DNA of 14,994 nucleotides from Bacteroidota bacterium. Lineage in GTDB: Bacteria; Bacteroidota; UBA10030; UBA6906. The notes beneath the pieces are model-generated. The model saw only the letters and a program-made list of their open reading frames with translations. It was not told where the DNA came from and did not search any database. The position numbers and the translations under genes were made by a program. The stretch spans positions 1 to 14,994 of the forward strand of contig JAERML010000071.1 of assembly GCA_016844425.1 (NCBI GenBank), in the 5' to 3' direction. Every line of letters starts with the position of its first letter. Positions within the stretch are counted from its first letter, which is position 1. Of this stretch, positions 13,295-14,994 are shown piece by piece.

Positions 13295-14994
13295 CAACCC
13301 GAGACGAGCGAGGCGGAGTGAACCTGGGAAGTCTGGTTGAAGCGGACCGTTACCAGCTTCGAGACTCCTTCCTCCTCCATCGTGACACCGTAGAGCGCGT
13401 TGGCAGCCTCCATTGTCCGTTTGTTATGCGTGACTACAATGAACTGGGTATTGTCGGAGAACTTCCGGAGGATGCGTGTAAACCGATCCACGTTGGCGTC
13501 ATCCAGTGGCGCGTCCACCTCGTCCAGGATACAGAAGGGACTCGGCTTGACGAGATAGATGGCAAACAAAAGCGCCGTGGCGGTGAGCGTCTTCTCACCC
13601 CCGGAGAGAAGGTGGATAGACGTGGGCCGTTTGCCGCGCGGCTTGGCAACGATATCAATACCCGCCTCGAGCGGATCGACACCTTCCTCCAATTTCAGGT
13701 CGCATTCGTCGCCGGGGTCAAAGAGGCTCTTGAACGTCTCGATGAAGTTCGTGCGAATCAATGCAAAGGTGTCCAGAAACTTTCGTTGTGCGGTGGAATT
13801 GATTTCTTCGATTGTCGCGATAAGAGTCTTCTCGGCCTCAAGAAGATCCGTCCGCTGCGAGGAGAGGAATTCGTAGCGCTGCTTTTCCGTCGTGTATTCT
13901 TCGAACGCCGCAAAGTTGATGTTGCCGAGGGTTTTCAATTTATCGCGGAGCCCCTGGATTTCATCCCGCAGCGCCGCGAAATCAACGAACTCTCCCTCGG
14001 CATACGACTTCAGCACGAGGGCGATCTCATATTCTTCCTGCGCGCGGGCGAGGATATGCTCCGTTTTTCCTTTCAACTCGGTGATCTTCACATCCAGATC
14101 GTGTACGGCTTGCATGGAGTCGTCATGACTGCGCCGTTCGTCTTTAATCTTTAGCTCGATCCGGTGCATCTCTCCGCGGACATGAGTGGCTTCCTGCTCA
14201 ACTGCCGTCTTGCGTTCTTCGAGCTGGGCCATCGTTTCACCCAGCATGACAACGACGCGGGTGTTCTCCTCCACTGATGCGTTGGCGAAGGCAATATCCT
14301 CCTGGCTCCGGCGGATGTCCACGTCACGCCGCTTCAGCGTTGTAATGATGTCGGTGATCGCTTCCTCTGCGCGTCGCAGGTCGTTCAGGGCGTTCTCGTG
14401 CTCTCCCTTTACAGTCACCAGGTGAATGCGACAATCATTCACCTCTTTCGATCGTTCGGCCCACTCACTCTCGATCGAGGCAAGCTCCGCACTCACCGCG
14501 CCAACGCTATGCTCGACATCAGTTTTCTCCAGCGAGAAGCGTTCCAACTCCGGCGCTTCCGCATCGATCTCTTCAGTGAGAGCCGCCGTTTCGGCGGAAA
14601 TCCCTGCAATTTCTTCTTGGTTTCTGGCGATGATGTCGCCAGCCCGCTTCTTCTCGAATTCGAGTTGCGCAATCCGCATCTCGACGCCGTTCATCTCCTT
14701 TTCGATCCCCTTCACTACTTCAGCAAGAGACTTGAGGTCAATAACGTCGTGGTCTGAAAGGAGTTGCTCCTTGCTGGTCCGGAGGGCAGTAAGCTCCTCC
14801 TGGAGCGTCGAGATGGAACGGTGGATATCCTCGATTTGCGCCTGCTTGCCAATCATCCCGCCTTCGTCATGTCGGCGGCTCCCGCCTCTGGTGATGCCAA
14901 CGCCAGTGCCTAGTTCGCCTGCAAGCGTTACGCACCGGACACCTGATGTCGCCTGAACGACTTTTGCCGTGGTGGCATCGGTATCGACCACAAG
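13294..14994 (-). CDS. smc: Chromosome segregation protein SMC, C-terminal half (N-terminus beyond window)
   Basis: SMC is the ATP-driven condensin subunit that organises and separates the chromosome. The window shows about 566 codons. First comes the end of the hinge domain, with its Gly-rich GVGITRGGSRRHDEGG at about residues 50-66 from the left of the frame. A long coiled-coil arm with heptad-rich Glu/Lys/Leu sequence follows (about 70-400), and then the C-terminal ATPase lobe. That lobe has the ABC signature LSGGEKTLTATALLF (from about 462), Walker B FCILDEVDAPLDD (from about 486) and the switch histidine in VVTHNKRTM. Full-length SMC is about 1,180 residues, so slightly more than half lies outside. 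The frame is open through the right edge with no start needed. Its stop overlaps the phosphatase start as TGATG. Confidence 0.96.
   Translation of the reverse strand, partial: LVVDTDATTAKVVQATSGVRCVTLAGELGTGVGITRGGSRRHDEGGMIGKQAQIEDIHRSISTLQEELTALRTSKEQLLSDHDVIDLKSLAEVVKGIEKEMNGVEMRIAQLEFEKKRAGDIIARNQEEIAGISAETAALTEEIDAEAPELERFSLEKTDVEHSVGAVSAELASIESEWAERSKEVNDCRIHLVTVKGEHENALNDLRRAEEAITDIITTLKRRDVDIRRSQEDIAFANASVEENTRVVVMLGETMAQLEERKTAVEQEATHVRGEMHRIELKIKDERRSHDDSMQAVHDLDVKITELKGKTEHILARAQEEYEIALVLKSYAEGEFVDFAALRDEIQGLRDKLKTLGNINFAAFEEYTTEKQRYEFLSSQRTDLLEAEKTLIATIEEINSTAQRKFLDTFALIRTNFIETFKSLFDPGDECDLKLEEGVDPLEAGIDIVAKPRGKRPTSIHLLSGGEKTLTATALLFAIYLVKPSPFCILDEVDAPLDDANVDRFTRILRKFSDNTQFIVVTHNKRTMEAANALYGVTMEEEGVSKLVTVRFNQTSQVHSASLVSG

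Noticed and set aside
13288..14154. A 288-codon plus-strand frame opposite smc.
   Set aside because: It lies opposite the SMC coiled coil and ATPase head, whose motifs are clear; antisense of heptad-rich sequence often stays open by chance.
1..14994. CRISPR arrays, insertion sequences, tRNA or rRNA genes, toxin-antitoxin or phage genes.
   Set aside because: I found no spaced repeats, transposase, integrase or RNA-gene signals. Genes fill almost the whole window and are core metabolic or envelope genes.

Overview
The window holds a stretch of ordinary bacterial chromosome in which every gene I can support lies on the minus strand, so it reads from high to low coordinates. Genes for lipid A assembly (lpxB, lpxK) show a Gram-negative outer membrane. 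Moderate G+C, sparse Shine-Dalgarno use and the gene mix suggest a member of the Bacteroidota/Chlorobiota/Ignavibacteriota (FCB) group. That placement is inference; no rRNA or other taxonomic marker is present.

Region 1 (14994 to about 8285) is a tightly packed, probably co-transcribed block: the C-terminal half of the SMC condensin, an MtnX-like HAD phosphatase, a broken isoprenylcysteine-methyltransferase-like membrane protein, lpxB, a TPR lipoprotein, lpxK and a class I glutamine amidotransferase. Most junctions are ATGA, TGATG or TAATG overlaps, or gaps of a few bases, which points to translational coupling.

Region 2 (8251 to 5464) is pyruvate, phosphate dikinase (ppdK). It is split into two reading frames by a perfect 13-bp tandem duplication at 6951-6976, which creates an immediate in-frame TGA just before the phosphohistidine motif. 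A strong hairpin follows the gene.

Region 3 (5386 to 1812) holds queA (queuosine tRNA modification), an APC-superfamily permease with an unusual soluble C-terminal domain, and ispD (MEP isoprenoid pathway), which overlaps the permease by 8 bp. Region 4 (1710 to 1) holds plsY and gpsA, adjacent steps of phospholipid synthesis, behind a candidate promoter. gpsA runs off the left edge and smc off the right edge.

The themes are envelope and membrane lipid supply (lipid A, phosphatidic acid, isoprenoids) plus central carbon metabolism (ppdK). I see no mobile element, CRISPR array, tRNA, rRNA or defence system, and no gap between genes longer than about 101 bases. The most notable features are two independent gene-breaking lesions, each with a readable molecular signature: the ppdK duplication, and an apparent deletion that removes the signature motif of the methyltransferase. 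Either could be genuine decay, strain-level variation or an assembly error; only reads can decide.
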